NCBI GenBank assembly: GCA_026122225.1
Contig: JANEZZ010001850.1
Span: forward strand, 806,001-870,000
Reading direction: 5' to 3'
Length of the DNA stretch: 64,000 nucleotides
Origin: Heloderma charlesbogerti
Lineage: Eukaryota; Chordata; Lepidosauria; Squamata; Helodermatidae
Shown here in pieces: positions 30,327-41,373 of the stretch. Both the position numbers and the translations under genes were made by a program. Below the pieces are notes generated by a model. That model was given only the letters and a program-made list of their open reading frames with translations, searched no databases and had not been told where the DNA came from. The first letter of the stretch is position 1; each line of letters opens with the position of its first letter.

Positions 30327-31893
30327 TGGGCCCCATCTACATGAGCCATTTGCCCCGGTGCTGCTTCGAAGGGAAGAACTTTGTGACAGATGTCGCAGTC
30401 CCCGCTTTGCAGCCCAGTCGTGATTTTTACGGAGAAATTTGGGTTTTCTCAGAGTTCATTTGCTGCAAAGTTTTCACGTGCTTCGGGATCACTGCAGGGG
30501 GCTGAGCTGTCTCCCTTCCTCGGACTGAAATCCCAGCATTGTTAGTGACGCCCCTCCTCCTTTGCCGCTCTGCAGCTACAGAGGCATGAAGAAGCGGGCT
30601 GGCGGAAGCGGCGCTGATTCGTGGAAGGGGAAGTAGCCTGGGGCAGGGGGAGAGCAGGAGAGTCTACTGGGAAGTAACTCATTGCCTTCAGTTCCGCATC
30701 ACTGCCTCTCGCTTTGAGTAGTCAAGCTTGAGAGTGCAGACGTGTAGCTACAAATGGACACAGCTGAGAAATGAGGGATGCCTGTTGATTCAAAGCTGCG
30801 AAGTAGGGATGTACGAAGGTGACTTACCTTTTAACGAAATTGATTCAATGTGGGGGGGAGGCGCTCCGTCCCTCCCCCCGAAATTCTGGCCGGGGGGGGA
30901 GGCGCTCCGTCGCTCCCCCCTGAAATTCTGGCCGGGGGGGGGAGGCGCTCCGTCCCTCCCCCCCGAATCCTGGCCGGCCAGGTCCGCAAATGGCGGCAGC
31001 CATAGCCGCCACCGTTTGCGTCCCTGCAGTCAGCCGTGATAGGCTACGTAAATGTTTACGTAGCCTATCATGGCTGATTTAAAAGAAAAAAAACCGCGCG
31101 TATGCAAATGGCAGCGCCCATGGGCGCCGCCATTTGCATTCCTTATTTTGACACGTCTTAGTCTACGTAAACATTTACATTGACTAAGACGGCGAAAATA
31201 AGGGGAACGCAAATAGCGTAGGGGAGCCGCCATTTGCATACATGCGTTTTTTTTCTTTTAAATCAGCCGTGATAGGCTATGTAAACATTTACGTAGCCTA
31301 TCACGGTATTTTTTAAAAATCTAGCCATGATAGGCTACGTAAATCTTTACGTAGCCTATCAAGTTTTAGGTTTTTTTTTACTGGAAATGGCGGTGATGGT
31401 CGGAAGCCACTGCCACCAGGAGGATTCGCCCAAGGTAAGTCCCGTCCCGGGGGGGGCGGACCGTTTCGCCACCGATTTCGGGGGGCCGAATGCGCTGGTA
31501 TTTGGCCTCCCCGAGATTCGTGGCGAAATTCTCTGACATCCCTACTGCAAAGTTGAGAAAGGGCAGGTGCCAGGGCAGATGATTTTCATAAACATGTACT
31601 CAGAAGCACTTCATGCTCTCAGCACTGGCTCAATCTCCGGAGGCAGCAGCTGCCTGTTTGCCTGCCTCAGAAATGTGTATGCAGGGTTTGTTATGAACAT
31701 CTACTCACAAGCAAGTCCTACATGCTACTAGTCACGCACCCTCCTCCCCAGCTCTGTGCTCTCTGCTTCAGGCTTTGGAAGCCTGCTTTAATCCTCCCAT
31801 CTACTACCCTGGTTGTTAATTTGCAGTGCTAATACTGTGCAACTCCTACCAAGCAAACAATGAAAGCAGTGCCATGTAGATGTGGCCCTGAAT
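30327..31893. repeat. Large MITE with GGGCC-CATCTACATG ends, hosting element C
   Basis: The left end TGGGCCCCATCTACATGAGC matches the reverse complement of the right end GCCATGTAGATGTGGCCCTG. The interior is GC-rich and CpG-bearing on the left, and is interrupted by hAT element C (30804-31544). No transposase is visible. The target duplication was not resolved. The CpG content could mimic a promoter. Confidence 0.6.
30804..31544 (-). mobile_element. Hairpin hAT element C
   Basis: The 741-bp element is inverted relative to B. It starts TAGGGATGTACGAA and ends CTCTGACATCCCTA. Flanks CTGCGAAG (30796-30803) and CTGCAAAG (31545-31552) match at seven of eight bases. Palindromes with GATAGGCTACGTAAA arms lie at about 31036-31073, 31266-31305 and 31327-31361. 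Outward donor consensus AGGTAAGT is at 30822-30829 (minus strand) and 31433-31440 (plus strand). Three G-rich GGCGCTCCGTC repeats lie at 30850-30965. Confidence 0.87.
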
Positions 31894-31895
31894 GG

Positions 31896-32330
31896 GGGGA
31901 AGCAGTGTAATCCTCCACGTATACTCAAGTTCTAAATCTGTTTTTTTTTAAAAACACAAGAATATTATAAAATGCCAGCAAGCCTCCAGGGAACTTATTC
32001 CAATGGAAACCAAAGCCAGGGAAAGTGCGGAACCCCTGAAACATCCCATGCTCAGAGAATCGCAGTGTGACTTTTAAAGGTCTACAAAGCAGAGCTGCAG
32101 CTATAGAACAAACTAGAGAAAGTTAGTTGCATTTAAATCCTATTGAACCCAAGGGGGAAAGGTTAGTCATGATTAATTGAAATTGTTTTAATTTCTGTGA
32201 GATACAAGAGTGACTGACTTTCTTTGGATTGGGATTATAGTAGTTTCTCCTTGCAAACAGTAAGTACTTTCAAGGCACAGTATCTACAGTCATGGCTTAA
32301 TGACACCAACATGATGGATTATAAAGTTAT
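31896..32330. other. Non-coding spacer
   Basis: No gene or clear repeat seen. Confidence 0.45.
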
Positions 32331-32344
32331 CTACTCATGTATGG

Positions 32345-32993
32345 CCCTATCACTTCCTGGCATATAGAAGGGGAAGAAATGGAAGCAGTGACAGATTTTA
32401 CTTTCTTGGGCTCCAAGATCACCGCAGACGGTGACTGTAGCCATGAAATTAAAAGACGCTTGCTCTTTGGGAGGAAAGCTATGGCAAACCTAGACAGCAT
32501 AGTAAGAAGCAGAGTCATCACCTTGCTAACAAAGGTCCGTCTAATCAAAGCTATGGTTTTCCCAGTAGTAATGTATGGCTGTGAGAGCTGGACTATAAGG
32601 AAGGCTGAGCACCGAAGAATTGATGCTTTCGAATTGTGGTGCTGGAGAAGACTTTTACGAGTCCCCTGGACTGCAAGGAGGTCAAATCAGTCCATCCTAA
32701 AGGAAATCAACCCTGAGTGCTCATTGGAAGGACAGATACTGAAACTGAAGCTGAAATATTTTGGCCACCTAATGCGAAGAGAAAACTCTCTGGAAAAGAC
32801 CCTGATGCTGGGAAAGACTGAAGGCAAAAGGAGAAGGGGACGGCAGAAGATGAGATGGCTAGATAGCATCACCGATGCAATGAATATGAACTTGAGCACG
32901 CTCCGGGAGAGAGCGCAGGACAGGAAGGCCTGGCGTGCTATGGTCCATGGGGTCACGAAGAGTCGAACACGACTGAACGACTGAACAACAACA
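32345..32993 (+). mobile_element. Bov-B LINE 3' fragment, perfect 12-bp target duplication
   Basis: 5'-truncated Bov-B ending in (CAA)n, flanked by perfect ACTCATGTATGG repeats (32333-32344 and 32994-33005). It keeps an open frame for the last 200 or so residues of the LINE protein, ending in HGVTKSRTRLND as in the full-length copy. The frame reads in from the flanking ATG by chance. Very few differences from 8227-11445, so the insertion is young. Confidence 0.92.
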
Positions 32994-33084
32994 ACTCATG
33001 TATGGTCTCAAACTCAAGTATTGATTGGGGGCAACATCTTTCAGAAAAAGATGGAAAAAACTATATTTTAACATTTCGTCCTTC

Positions 33085-33255
33085 TCATTTTATATTATTA
33101 TTACTATTACTATTATTATTATTATTAACAACAACATTTATATCCCACTTTTTTCCTATTGCAAGCAACGCAAGGCAGTTTACATGGTCCTCTGCTACAT
33201 TTTCATCCTCCCAACAACCCTGTGAGATAGGTTAATCTGAGAGTCAGTTTCTGAT
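33085..33255 (-). repeat. SINE 3' half (second tRNA-SINE type)
   Basis: After (TTA)n at 33090-33127, ACAACATTTATATCCCAC, AAGGCAGTTTACATGG and CAACAACCCTGTGAGATAGG match the 3' half of the SINE at 35440-35700 in the same orientation. Confidence 0.7.
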
Positions 33256-33965
33256 GAAAATCCTGCCCCCAGGACAAACGGTTCCATTCACACTAATTGA
33301 TACTAATGGAAGGTTCTCTCCTGGGGTGAACAGCACTGGGGATTGTCACCAGGATCACCATGTGACAGGAAAGAGTTAAAATCCCCCCCCCAATGGTGTG
33401 GTCGGGGTTGAAGACATACAAGAGGTCAAGGTATCATCTACTTTGGCCCTGAGTTATTTTGTAATGATTGTTTTAAATGAAATCAAGGGACCGATTGAAT
33501 TGACAGCTATGCTAGCAGCCGGTTTTTATGGTGTGTGTGTGTGTGTATTCTTTGCTTTTGTTTAATAATGGATTTTGATTAATGCTTATCTCAATTGACT
33601 GTGACGGATTAAGGCTGCCTGACCACCAGCTAAAGGAGATTATGAAGGCTAGGCTGCTAAACTGATGTATACGGAGCAATGGGAAAAATGTCTTTCACAC
33701 TTTTGTTGGAGCTTCTTTTCTTTATCTAGAGAGATCAAGCTATGAATTCACCAGGGGAGAATGGAATAGAAGAAGGCTAAATTGCAGTATTTTTTATTGC
33801 ATTAAAAAGAGATAAGTGGGGGATTTATTTATTTAATAGGAGAACAAATGCTTATCTTCATGGACCAGTAAAGATCAGGCCATTGACCACCGGTGAAGTA
33901 GAATAAGAAAATAGCAGTTTGATCCTGCTATGAAAAAGCTTCTGTATGACACCCTTTCTGCAGTC
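33256..33965. other. Non-coding spacer
   Basis: A (GT)n run lies at about 33531-33545. No gene recognised. Confidence 0.5.
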
Positions 33966-33969
33966 ATTT

Positions 33970-34035
33970 TGAATCCTAGAATTGGAAGGGGCTTGGAGAC
34001 AATCTAGTCTAACCCTCTGCTCACTACAGGCTTGC
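33970..34035 (-). repeat. CR1-like tail remnant
   Basis: CCTAGAATTGGAAGGGGC, then CAATCTAGTCTAACCC has the form of a CR1 terminus in reverse orientation. Confidence 0.6.
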
Positions 34036-34059
34036 ATTTCGCTGTTTGAGGAGTAGACG

Positions 34060-34257
34060 TACAGTGGAGGCTGGCGGCTCCAATGTCAGTGGAGCGCTGT
34101 ATCCGCTCTGGGTTTCAGCCAGAACCAGCCAGAACCCTAAAGGAGCTATCCAAGGTGTACAGCACCTTGGATAGCTCCTTTAGAGTTCTGACTGGTTCTG
34201 ACTGAAACTCAGAGTGGATCCAACTCCCCACTAACATTGGATCCACCAACCTCCATT
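34060..34257. repeat. Palindromic MITE (CAGTGGAGGCTGG ends)
   Basis: Left CAGTGGAGGCTGGCGG and right CCACCAACCTCCATTG mirror one another; the centre has GGAGCTATCCAAGGTG / CACCTTGGATAGCTCC. The whole unit is one foldback of about 200 bases. Target duplication not seen. Confidence 0.75.
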
Positions 34258-34837
34258 GGAGGTATATCAGATGGTAAATGGATCATTCTTTTTAAAATTG
34301 CCAAAGGCTTGTTTTGAAAAGAAGTACTTGCAGAACTAAATATTTCTTCAATATGAAGTCTGAATGAAATATTTGGATGATCTGGGGAAATTAAAAAACA
34401 ACAGCCATACAATGCACAATATGTTACTCTTATTATGGTGTTGTTATGAGAATGACTAGACAGAGCACAACAGTTACTCATAGAGCGCATAAATGTTATG
34501 GATATGCCTATTTTGGTACATATGAATGTGTGTGCTGATTTTAAGGGAAGATCATCATAATTTTGTGATGATTGTGCTAAACTAGTGTTAAACAGTTGTT
34601 TTCAGACTATTATAATTGGAGTAGGGTAAATGCCGAACAATGCAATCCTAACCCTGCTTACTTGGAAGTAAGTTGCACTATTTTCAATGCATCTTTCTCC
34701 CTACCTAATATGTATATCTACTACATATTGCGGCCTAAAAGTCTGTATTAAGGGCTGCCCAAGATAGCTGGAGTGAAGAGAAATCTAGAATTGTGTACTG
34801 AAGTTCCAAAGCCTGCAACCTAGAAATACTTAAGAAC
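34258..34837. other. Non-coding spacer
   Basis: No gene seen. GCAATCCTAACCCTGCTTACTTGG near 34640 is a fragment of a common small reptile repeat. Confidence 0.45.
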
Positions 34838-34945
34838 ATAAGAAGAGCCATGCTGGATCACACCAAGGGTCCATCTAGTCCAGCATTCTGTTCACACATC
34901 ACCAGCAGCCAACCAGCCACTGCAGGACATGAGTGCAATGGCATC
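34838..34945 (-). repeat. CR1-like LINE 3' end, reversed
   Basis: AGAACATAAGAAGAGCC, then GGTCCATCTAGTCCAGC, TGTTCACAC and GCCAACCAGCC form the reverse of the ending seen at 36480-36865. Confidence 0.65.
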
Positions 34946-35219
34946 CTCCCCTTGCATTCTTCCCCATGCAAAAATTAGGAGGGGATGCAAAGCCTGGAAT
35001 GGAGAAGAGATGTGGGATTCTTGGGACCAGACTGCCTTGGCTGTTCCTAGTAATGTGGAAAGGCAGGGTACAAATATTTAAATAACTAAATAAATGTGGG
35101 GGGGATGTTTTACCAACTTCCTAGCCTTGTCCCTTCAAATCTTTCTCTGGCTAACAAGAAAAAACTCATACAAAACAGTAATATCAGCTGCCACAATCCC
35201 CCCTACTTCCCTTTCAGCC

Positions 35220-35405
35220 CTGTATATAGGAAGCTGCCTTATACCAGCTCAGGCTATTGTCCACCTAGTCCAGTATTGTCTACACTGGCTGGCAGCAGTT
35301 CTCCTTGGTTTCAGACAGTGGTTTTTCCCAACCCCACCTGGATATACAGGGATAGAACCTGGGCCCCTTTGCATGCATGTGCTGTACCACTGAGCTACGG
35401 CCCTT
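35220..35405 (-). mobile_element. tRNA-derived SINE
   Basis: Minus-strand reading starts GGGCCGTAGCTCAGTGGTAC, with an A box (TAGCTCAGTGG) and a B-box-like GGTTCTATCCC, and ends TATAAGGCAGCTTCC. This is an ancient squamate SINE type with a tRNA-like head; the family was not named. Confidence 0.75.
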
Positions 35406-35439
35406 CTGGAAGCCATTTCCAGGTACCTCAGATAAAACC

Positions 35440-35700
35440 AAAATATCTGTTTTTGTTTTTATTATTACTGTTGTTGTTGTTGTTACATTTATATCCCACC
35501 TTTTGCCCCTTGTAAGGAACCCAAGACGGCTTACATCTCCTCTCCATTTTATCCTCACGACAACAACCCTGTGAGGTATTTAAGGTCAAGAGTCAATGAC
35601 TGGCCCAAAGTCACCCAGTGAGCTTCATGGCTGAACGGACACTAGAACCGAGATCTTCTGAGTCCTAGTCCAACACTCTAACCACTACACCACATGGGTA
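35440..35700 (-). mobile_element. Second tRNA-derived SINE
   Basis: The minus-strand head TGTGGTGTAGTGGTTAGAG has a tRNA A box, followed by GGTTCTAGTGTCC (B-box position), a GGGTGACTTTGGGCC body and the tail CTTGGGTTCCTTACAAGGGG ... ATATAAATGTAAC(AAC)n. Different family from 35220-35405. Confidence 0.75.
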
Positions 35701-36064
35701 CTGGCTTACAATATACAGGCATTTTTAAAATGTGCTGTTTCATTTTGAAATGAAAACCAAGATTCATATAAATATTGAGAAGCTGCCAGGCTCCGTGCTG
35801 TCACGCATCCAGATTTTGATGCATGTTGTGCTCGCTTGCTCAGTTAACAACCACGTAAGATTGCATAATACACTGAACATCCTCTTCAAGTATTTGTTTA
35901 AAAATGTACCTTGACTAAGGGCAATCTATTGATGATTTCAGAATAAGATACTGCAATTTGATGTGAGGAGCAAGCTTTTCTCTCTCTTGTTGTGGTTGTT
36001 GTTGTTGGGGAAAGTGGGTTTGAAAACATGTATAAGACCTGACATTCTTCACCTACTAATCTAG
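35701..36064 (+). other. ITGBL1 intron 3' end before the first exon seen
   Basis: Mostly unique sequence. The acceptor AG at 36063-36064 is preceded by TTCTTCACCTACTAATCT, a moderate pyrimidine tract with a plausible branch site CTAAT. Confidence 0.6.
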
Positions 36065-36211
36065 GCCACGGAAAGTGTGACTGTGGAAAGTGCAAATGTG
36101 AGGAAGGATGGTATGGCGATGCTTGCCAGTACCCAAAAACCTGCAACCTTACACGGAAGAAAAGTAATGAAATGTGCAAAAATTCCCAAGATATCATCTG
36201 TTCAAATGCAG
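36065..36211 (+). CDS. ITGBL1: ITGBL1 exon (integrin-type EGF unit 1 of 5 in window)
   Basis: Integrin beta-like 1 is a secreted protein built of about ten integrin-type EGF repeats, without the integrin head, membrane span or tail. It is placed in extracellular matrix and integrin signalling. This 147-bp exon begins with the last two bases of a glycine codon and ends with the first base of the next (phase 1 to 1). It reads [12 protein letters not shown], then [10 protein letters not shown] and [12 protein letters not shown], with eight cysteines. Acceptor AG and donor GTGAGA are intact. From known human order it should be about exon 3. The upstream exons must lie before 1 or in another contig; none was seen at 1-36064. 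Confidence 0.94.
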
Positions 36212-37023
36212 GTGAGATTTTTATTTTGATGGATTTATCTAGTTATAAACACCAGACTCTCAGGATCTCTGTTAGGTGAGATTAGATTAGATCGTTTAGC
36301 GCAAAGGGGGACTTAAAGAAAATGTGCAAGAACGGAAATGTTTTGAGAATGCAACATAAATACATAGCATGAAAAATTAATTCAGAATTACTATGGTGAA
36401 TTCCAACATAAATACGTAGCATGAAAAATCAATGTTAATTCAGAATTAACATGCTCTCATATGACTTACCGTCTACTTTCTTCACTCATCCTCTTCTCAT
36501 ATAACATAAGAACCCACAGACATCCCATGAAGCTCAATGGTGGGAGCTGCAGGACAAACAAAATGAAGCACTTATGCAAATAGCACATAGTCAGACTACG
36601 GAATTCACTACCACAAACTGTAACAGTGGCCATCACCTTGGATGGCTTTAAAGGGGGAATTACATCATTCATGGAGGATAAGACTATCAGTGGCTGCTAG
36701 TGGCTATGATGACTATATATGACATCCAGTATTGGAGGCAGTATGCTACTGTGCTCATGTCCTGCTTGTAGGCCTTCTGTAGGCATCTGTTTGGCCACTG
36801 TGGGAACAGAATGCTGGGCTGGGCTTAGATAGGTCTTTGGTCTGTCCAAGAAAGACTCTTCTTAATCATATAAATGAAATGCATAATAGGTTAATATTTT
36901 GCAGACACAGATTAGGCTATGCAATCACACCTTTTTGCAAGGGGTTAGGATAGACCTTGACATCACTTCCTACACTCTGACCTATATATCCTAATTTCCT
37001 ATCTTTGTTTCTGATTTTTGCAG
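36212..37023 (+). other. ITGBL1 intron containing CR1-like LINE
   Basis: 812 bases. A CR1-like LINE 3' end occupies about 36480-36865. A 30-base direct repeat (ACATAAATACATAGCATGAAAAATTAAT / ...TACGTAGCATGAAAAATCAAT) is at 36354-36432. The acceptor CAG is at 37021-37023. Confidence 0.8.
36480..36865 (+). repeat. CR1-like LINE 3' end
   Basis: GGAATTCACTACCACAA, GGCCATCACCTTGGATGG, TTCATGGAGGATAAG and the terminal GGTCTTTGGTCTGTCCAAG are the plus-strand form of the reversed tail at 34838-34945. Confidence 0.65.
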
Positions 37024-37146
37024 GAACTTGTCATTGTGGCAGATGTAAATGTGACAATTTAGAAGGGAATAGATTGATCCATGGTAAATATTGTGAGTGT
37101 GATGACAGAGAATGCATAGATGAAGAAACAGGAGAGATGTGTACAG
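37024..37146 (+). CDS. ITGBL1: ITGBL1 exon (integrin-type EGF unit 2 of 5)
   Basis: 123 bp, phase 1 to 1. It reads [12 protein letters not shown], then [11 protein letters not shown] and GEMCTG, with eight cysteines: the shorter of the two alternating integrin-EGF layouts. Acceptor CAG and donor GTAAGT are strong. It follows the first exon by an 812-base intron. The motif set matches vertebrate ITGBL1 more closely than the integrin beta stalk, since [12 protein letters not shown] repeats follow here without a transmembrane segment. Confidence 0.94.
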
Positions 37147-38889
37147 GTAAGTATATTTATAAGGATGGAAATCATAGGGAGCACTAGTCAAATTATTATT
37201 CTCCAGCATTGGGGAAGATTGTTGCACAAAAGCAAAAATCCAGCTAGCAGTAGTCATGACTAAATCCCATTGAAGCCATTGGTTTAACTGGGACTTAATT
37301 GAAACTATCCTGAAGTGGATTGGGGCCAAGATGGTGAATTCTGCAGCTCAGAGCCACCATTTCGATAAAGGAGGAGCAAACATTTCTTTGCAGAATTTTT
37401 GCCATATACTTTGTGATCATAGTGGTGATTTGTGAAAAATGCAAGGGAATATTTTTAGGAAGGTGTAGCCTTGTTGCCTTGGAAGTTATTTTCTATTAGC
37501 AAGAAGTAAGATGAGCAATTACAGAGAATAAAGGAAGTGTGGAGTTGCTCTAGGCCTCTAGGCAGCATGAATATCCTCCACTGAAGCAATTTGAGGATTA
37601 CTACGGGGAAAATTAGTATCTTAGTATGTTCCAGTCCATATCATGACAGTACAAACACGTATTCCCTTCCCTGTGGCCATTATTTTGAAAATGTTTATAG
37701 CTGGAAGAGACCCAGCTGAAAGCAGCAGCAGATTAGCCATGCTTCCATTAGCCAGGGTAATTCCTCCTATTGCAATAAATGGGATTTTGCACAGTCTTAA
37801 ATCATGGGTACGCACGAGTCCTTTGCAGGCCACCGCAGAGTGTTTTATAGCTTGCCAGAGAAAGTTAAAATGGATCATTTCTGGATCTCCATCTAGTAAG
37901 GAGTAGGGTATTGTGGATCAATTGGTTTTATGGATTATTGACAAATTGTGCTCCTGGAATAGTGTTTTAGTTCCTTCTGATTTTTAACCTTTAATTCACC
38001 TATGTTGTCCTATCATTGCCCACCATGTACTAGCCCTTCCAAAACAACAATTCTTTTTATGGCAGGAAAAAATGTGTAACTAAACTATTATACTTGTTAA
38101 TAGTGATACAGTGTCATTTAGGGCATAATGCTATGCATGTTTAGATAGAAAAAAGCCCTACAAAGCCCTGGCTGGGGCATGCTGAGAGTTGTCAGACTGT
38201 TGTCTGTCTAAACATGCATAGGATTGCACCTTTCGTCACAGAATTTCTAATTGCCAAAGGTAAAATTGGGCATTCTCTGTAGCTATGGTCAGAACTTGTA
38301 GGACATAGCTATGTGCTGCACAAACTTATTCATCAGTAAGTCCCCTTGAATTAAGTGGGGCTTACCCCCAGATAAATATGTATAGGGTTGCAGCCTAAAC
38401 TATAGCCCTGTTCAGGCATTCTGTACCTCAAGAGAGCAAACCTATGAAGAGAGGAAGCACTCCAGCTCCTCCCTCTCCGTCGTCACATTTGTCATCCTCT
38501 GCTCGTGGAGGGCAACTGTCTAAAGAGAGGACATTCTTGTATCTGTGGAGGCTCTCCACATGAGCCAGAATGCTGGAAAATCAGAATTTTAATTGTATCC
38601 GCTGCTGATGAATATTTTGACACTGTATTTCATTGAAACCGGCTTTATTTAATTTGCTGAATATTTAGGCTAGAAAACAATGTGATTTAGGCTAGTTAGG
38701 TTTTTTAGAGGTTTCTGCAGAGATTACGGTGGAACTGAGAACAAAATTACTCCTGTTCTAAAAATTTCCATGGTGGCTATTAATCATTCATCCATGTTCA
38801 AAATCTTAAAAAAAAAAAATGAACGGCAACAATGTATATTTTTATGAGGAAAATCCTCCTTCACTGTCAACATTTTGTTTTGGGTTAAG
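37147..38889 (+). other. ITGBL1 intron
   Basis: 1743 bases, mostly unique. It holds a 113-base MITE (38119-38231) and short reptile-repeat phrases (GACTAAATCCCATTG near 37259; CTTACCCCCAGATAAATATG near 38362). No extra exon seen. Confidence 0.75.
38119..38231. repeat. Small MITE with TAGGGCATAATGCTATGCATG ends
   Basis: The left end AATGCTATGCATGTTTAGA is mirrored by TCTAAACATGCATAGGATT, inside a 113-base unit. The outer ends (AGGGCATAATG / GGATTGCACC) resemble those of the larger element at 22353-22803. Confidence 0.72.
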
Positions 38890-39030
38890 GCCATGGCAAG
38901 TGTTACTGTGGAAACTGTTACTGTGAGGCTGGTTGGCATGGCGATAAATGTGAACTCCAGTGTGACATCACCCCATGGGAGATCAAGAAGAAGTGCACCT
39001 CTCCAGATGGCAAAATTTGCAGCAACAGAG
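38890..39030 (+). CDS. ITGBL1: ITGBL1 exon (integrin-type EGF unit 3 of 5)
   Basis: 141 bp, phase 1 to 1. It reads [31 protein letters not shown] and [11 protein letters not shown], with eight cysteines. The [15 protein letters not shown] stretch is a distinctive ITGBL1 signature. The acceptor tract is TTTTGTTTTGGGTTAAG, with a non-canonical purine interruption; the donor GTGTGT is weaker than the other four. Nothing breaks the frame. Confidence 0.94.
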
Positions 39031-39327
39031 GTGTGTCTTTCACATATTGTTTTACATATTTATTTTGGAGCTGGACTAAGTTATTTTTAAATTAAGCTTT
39101 TGCAATGTTGTATTACATATTACATGGTATGATGAAAATTCATTTAATTTATCATTAGAAAAGGGTGGTATGTGTTGAATCCCAGAGCCTATGCTGGTTT
39201 ATTTATTTTATTTAAATACTTTTATACTGCCCATCAGTGACTCCAGTACAGTTTATAATGTATTCGAACAATAAAATACAGTGAATAGTGCCAAGAAGCA
39301 TCTATGGCATGAACATAGCACACTCTC

Positions 39328-39358
<31 letters not shown>

Positions 39359-40969
39359 GTCTACATTCACACCAATTTATTTTCCATTATTACAACTGAC
39401 TCCTACAGGCTCAGATGGTATTGGAACACCATTTTCCATCTGCTACTTGTAAGTCGGCTTGACCCTTCCTCTTTGACTGGGATCCACTGCTGCACAGAGC
39501 AAGTTTTTTTCCCTATTGTTAGACCCATATTCTGGAATGCTCTTCTCAGTTAGTCACATAGGACTAGACCACTTCTTTGCTATTATTCCACTGTCAAATG
39601 AAGGTCTTTTTATTTAGGAAAACATGTATTGATTGCTAAATCTTTTTGCAAGGTTTGCTGCTCAGATGGTAATTTGATGTGGCTTGTAAATGTATACTTA
39701 TATTGGGTTGGATTCAGACATTCATTCTTAGAGTAAACCTATTGAAATCAATGAGATTTAAGTTAGTCTTGGCTAACTTGTCCCATTGATTTCACTGGGG
39801 TCTACCCCAAGTATGAGTAAGTCTGGATCCAACCCATTGCTTTTTAAACTGGTTTTTATTAAATTTTATCAGATAGGATAGGGGATTTTAATATTTTAAT
39901 GTATTGGTCCATTGAAAATTCATTTTTAGTGTCATTACTTTTGATAGAAAGTGCTGACTATAAATGCTGTGAAGGGAGAAAAGGGAGGGAGGGTTCGGCT
40001 GTCACAATGAGCCAAAATCTACTCCCGCTGGGAAAAAACAGTTGTCTGAATCATCTGTATGTGCACTATTCTCTCCCAATAATTTAAAGTTTCAATTCAA
40101 TACTAATAATTTCTGTTTGATACTGTTTAGGAGAAACAAAGTTTCATAAAAGGGTTTATATTAATGAACTGTGATGCCTGCTTTCACTAAGCAAATATTT
40201 AAAATATCAACTGTTATTCCTTTGGCTATGGTCCAGAGCTATTAGAGAAAAGCAAAAGTGAAAATCTCAAAGATCCATCTCTTTAGTACATCTCTATTGA
40301 CAAAGTTCTGACAAATTATAAGCATCTAATTATCCTGAGAGCATTTAGAAAACTGTCTCATCTTAATTACAGAGCAATTGAAAGCCTGGTTGAAATATAG
40401 AAATAATAAAAGCTAATTTCATTTTAGTTTAGCAGTATTTTGTTTTTAAAGACAAGCTTTCGTAGTTCTGGAAACAATGAACAAATAAATATTATCTGTC
40501 AAGATAGATCTTTTACTCATGTGATAACAAGTGATACCAGTCAAAAGTTTAGTCTGGACTACAACAGTCCTTTTTATACTAGATGAATTATTTGACCTGA
40601 TTATCAGTTTCCATGAAATGTCATGACTGACACAATTGATTCTACTAAGCAGAAACAATGCTGGGGGGGGGGGGATTTTATTGTATGTTATGGTTCATTG
40701 TATCTGTACTTAGCCATCCTGACTGGTGAATAAGTGTGAGATACAAATTGTCATGTGAACAAACACATAAATAAACAAACAAATACATTATTTCTTGGCA
40801 GGTAGTCTGTGAAGTTAATTAGACTTATTTCTAGGTAATGATGTTAGGGGTCCAAAGATTCCTGTATACACACCTAACCACTTCAGCACCTACACAGGAT
40901 GTTCTCCAGTTTGCATTTCTGATGGCAGCACCTTGCACCATATTCACAAGACTGCTTCAGAGAAACCTT
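39031..40969 (+). other. ITGBL1 intron, first part
   Basis: Contains an L2-like phrase (TTTTATACTGCCCATC, 39220-39240), (GTATGT)n at about 39333-39358, and the palindromic MITE at 39707-39838. A G-run lies at 40663-40673. No exon seen. Confidence 0.7.
39707..39838. repeat. Palindromic MITE (GGTTGGATTCAGAC ends)
   Basis: The left end GGGTTGGATTCAGACATTC is mirrored by AAGTCTGGATCCAACCC. The interior TAGAGTAAACCTATTGAAAT is mirrored by GATTTCACTGGGGTCTACCC. A second copy lies at 53348-53463. Confidence 0.78.
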
Positions 40970-41373
40970 CTAGGAACTAGGGATGGTGGAGAATTCTGCC
41001 ACGGATTCCAGTGAGGCCGGATTCTTTAGAATCTGGCTCCCCGGAATCCATGGCGGAACGGCCTCCTGCCCTCCTGCCCCCCTGCCTGCCCGCGGAATCC
41101 CCCCGGGATGGCACTTACCTGGGGTGGATGCGGCGGATTTGGCAGTGGCGGCAGCTCCGGCGGCTGGTCTCCTGGCTGGCTGGGGCAGAGCTGCTGCCGC
41201 CGCCATTGCTGTCCTTGGACCGTGATAGGCTATGTAAGAATTTATGTAGCCTATCACGGCTAACGTAAAAACAAAAAACGCAGCATACGCAAATGGCAGC
41301 AGTTACGGCGGCCGCCATTTGCATTCCGTATTTTTCACCGATACGTATACGTATATTTATCTTACGTAAATAT

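Noticed and set aside
30330..30720. CpG-rich stretch as a promoter or first exon
   Set aside because: It lies within a terminal-repeat-bounded repeat (30327-31893), with no conserved coding start.
35220..35405. True tRNA gene
   Set aside because: A and B boxes are present but the 3' half does not fold as tRNA and the unit ends in a SINE tail.
1..36064. Upstream ITGBL1 exons
   Set aside because: No further C-x-C-G-x-C coding block with splice sites was found before 36065.
41011..41268. Long GC-rich open frames inside hairpin hAT copies (for example 41011-41268, 42703-43149, 13091-13460)
   Set aside because: They recur in both strands and all copies because of palindromes and GC bias, have no conserved start or family motif, and end within the terminal regions.
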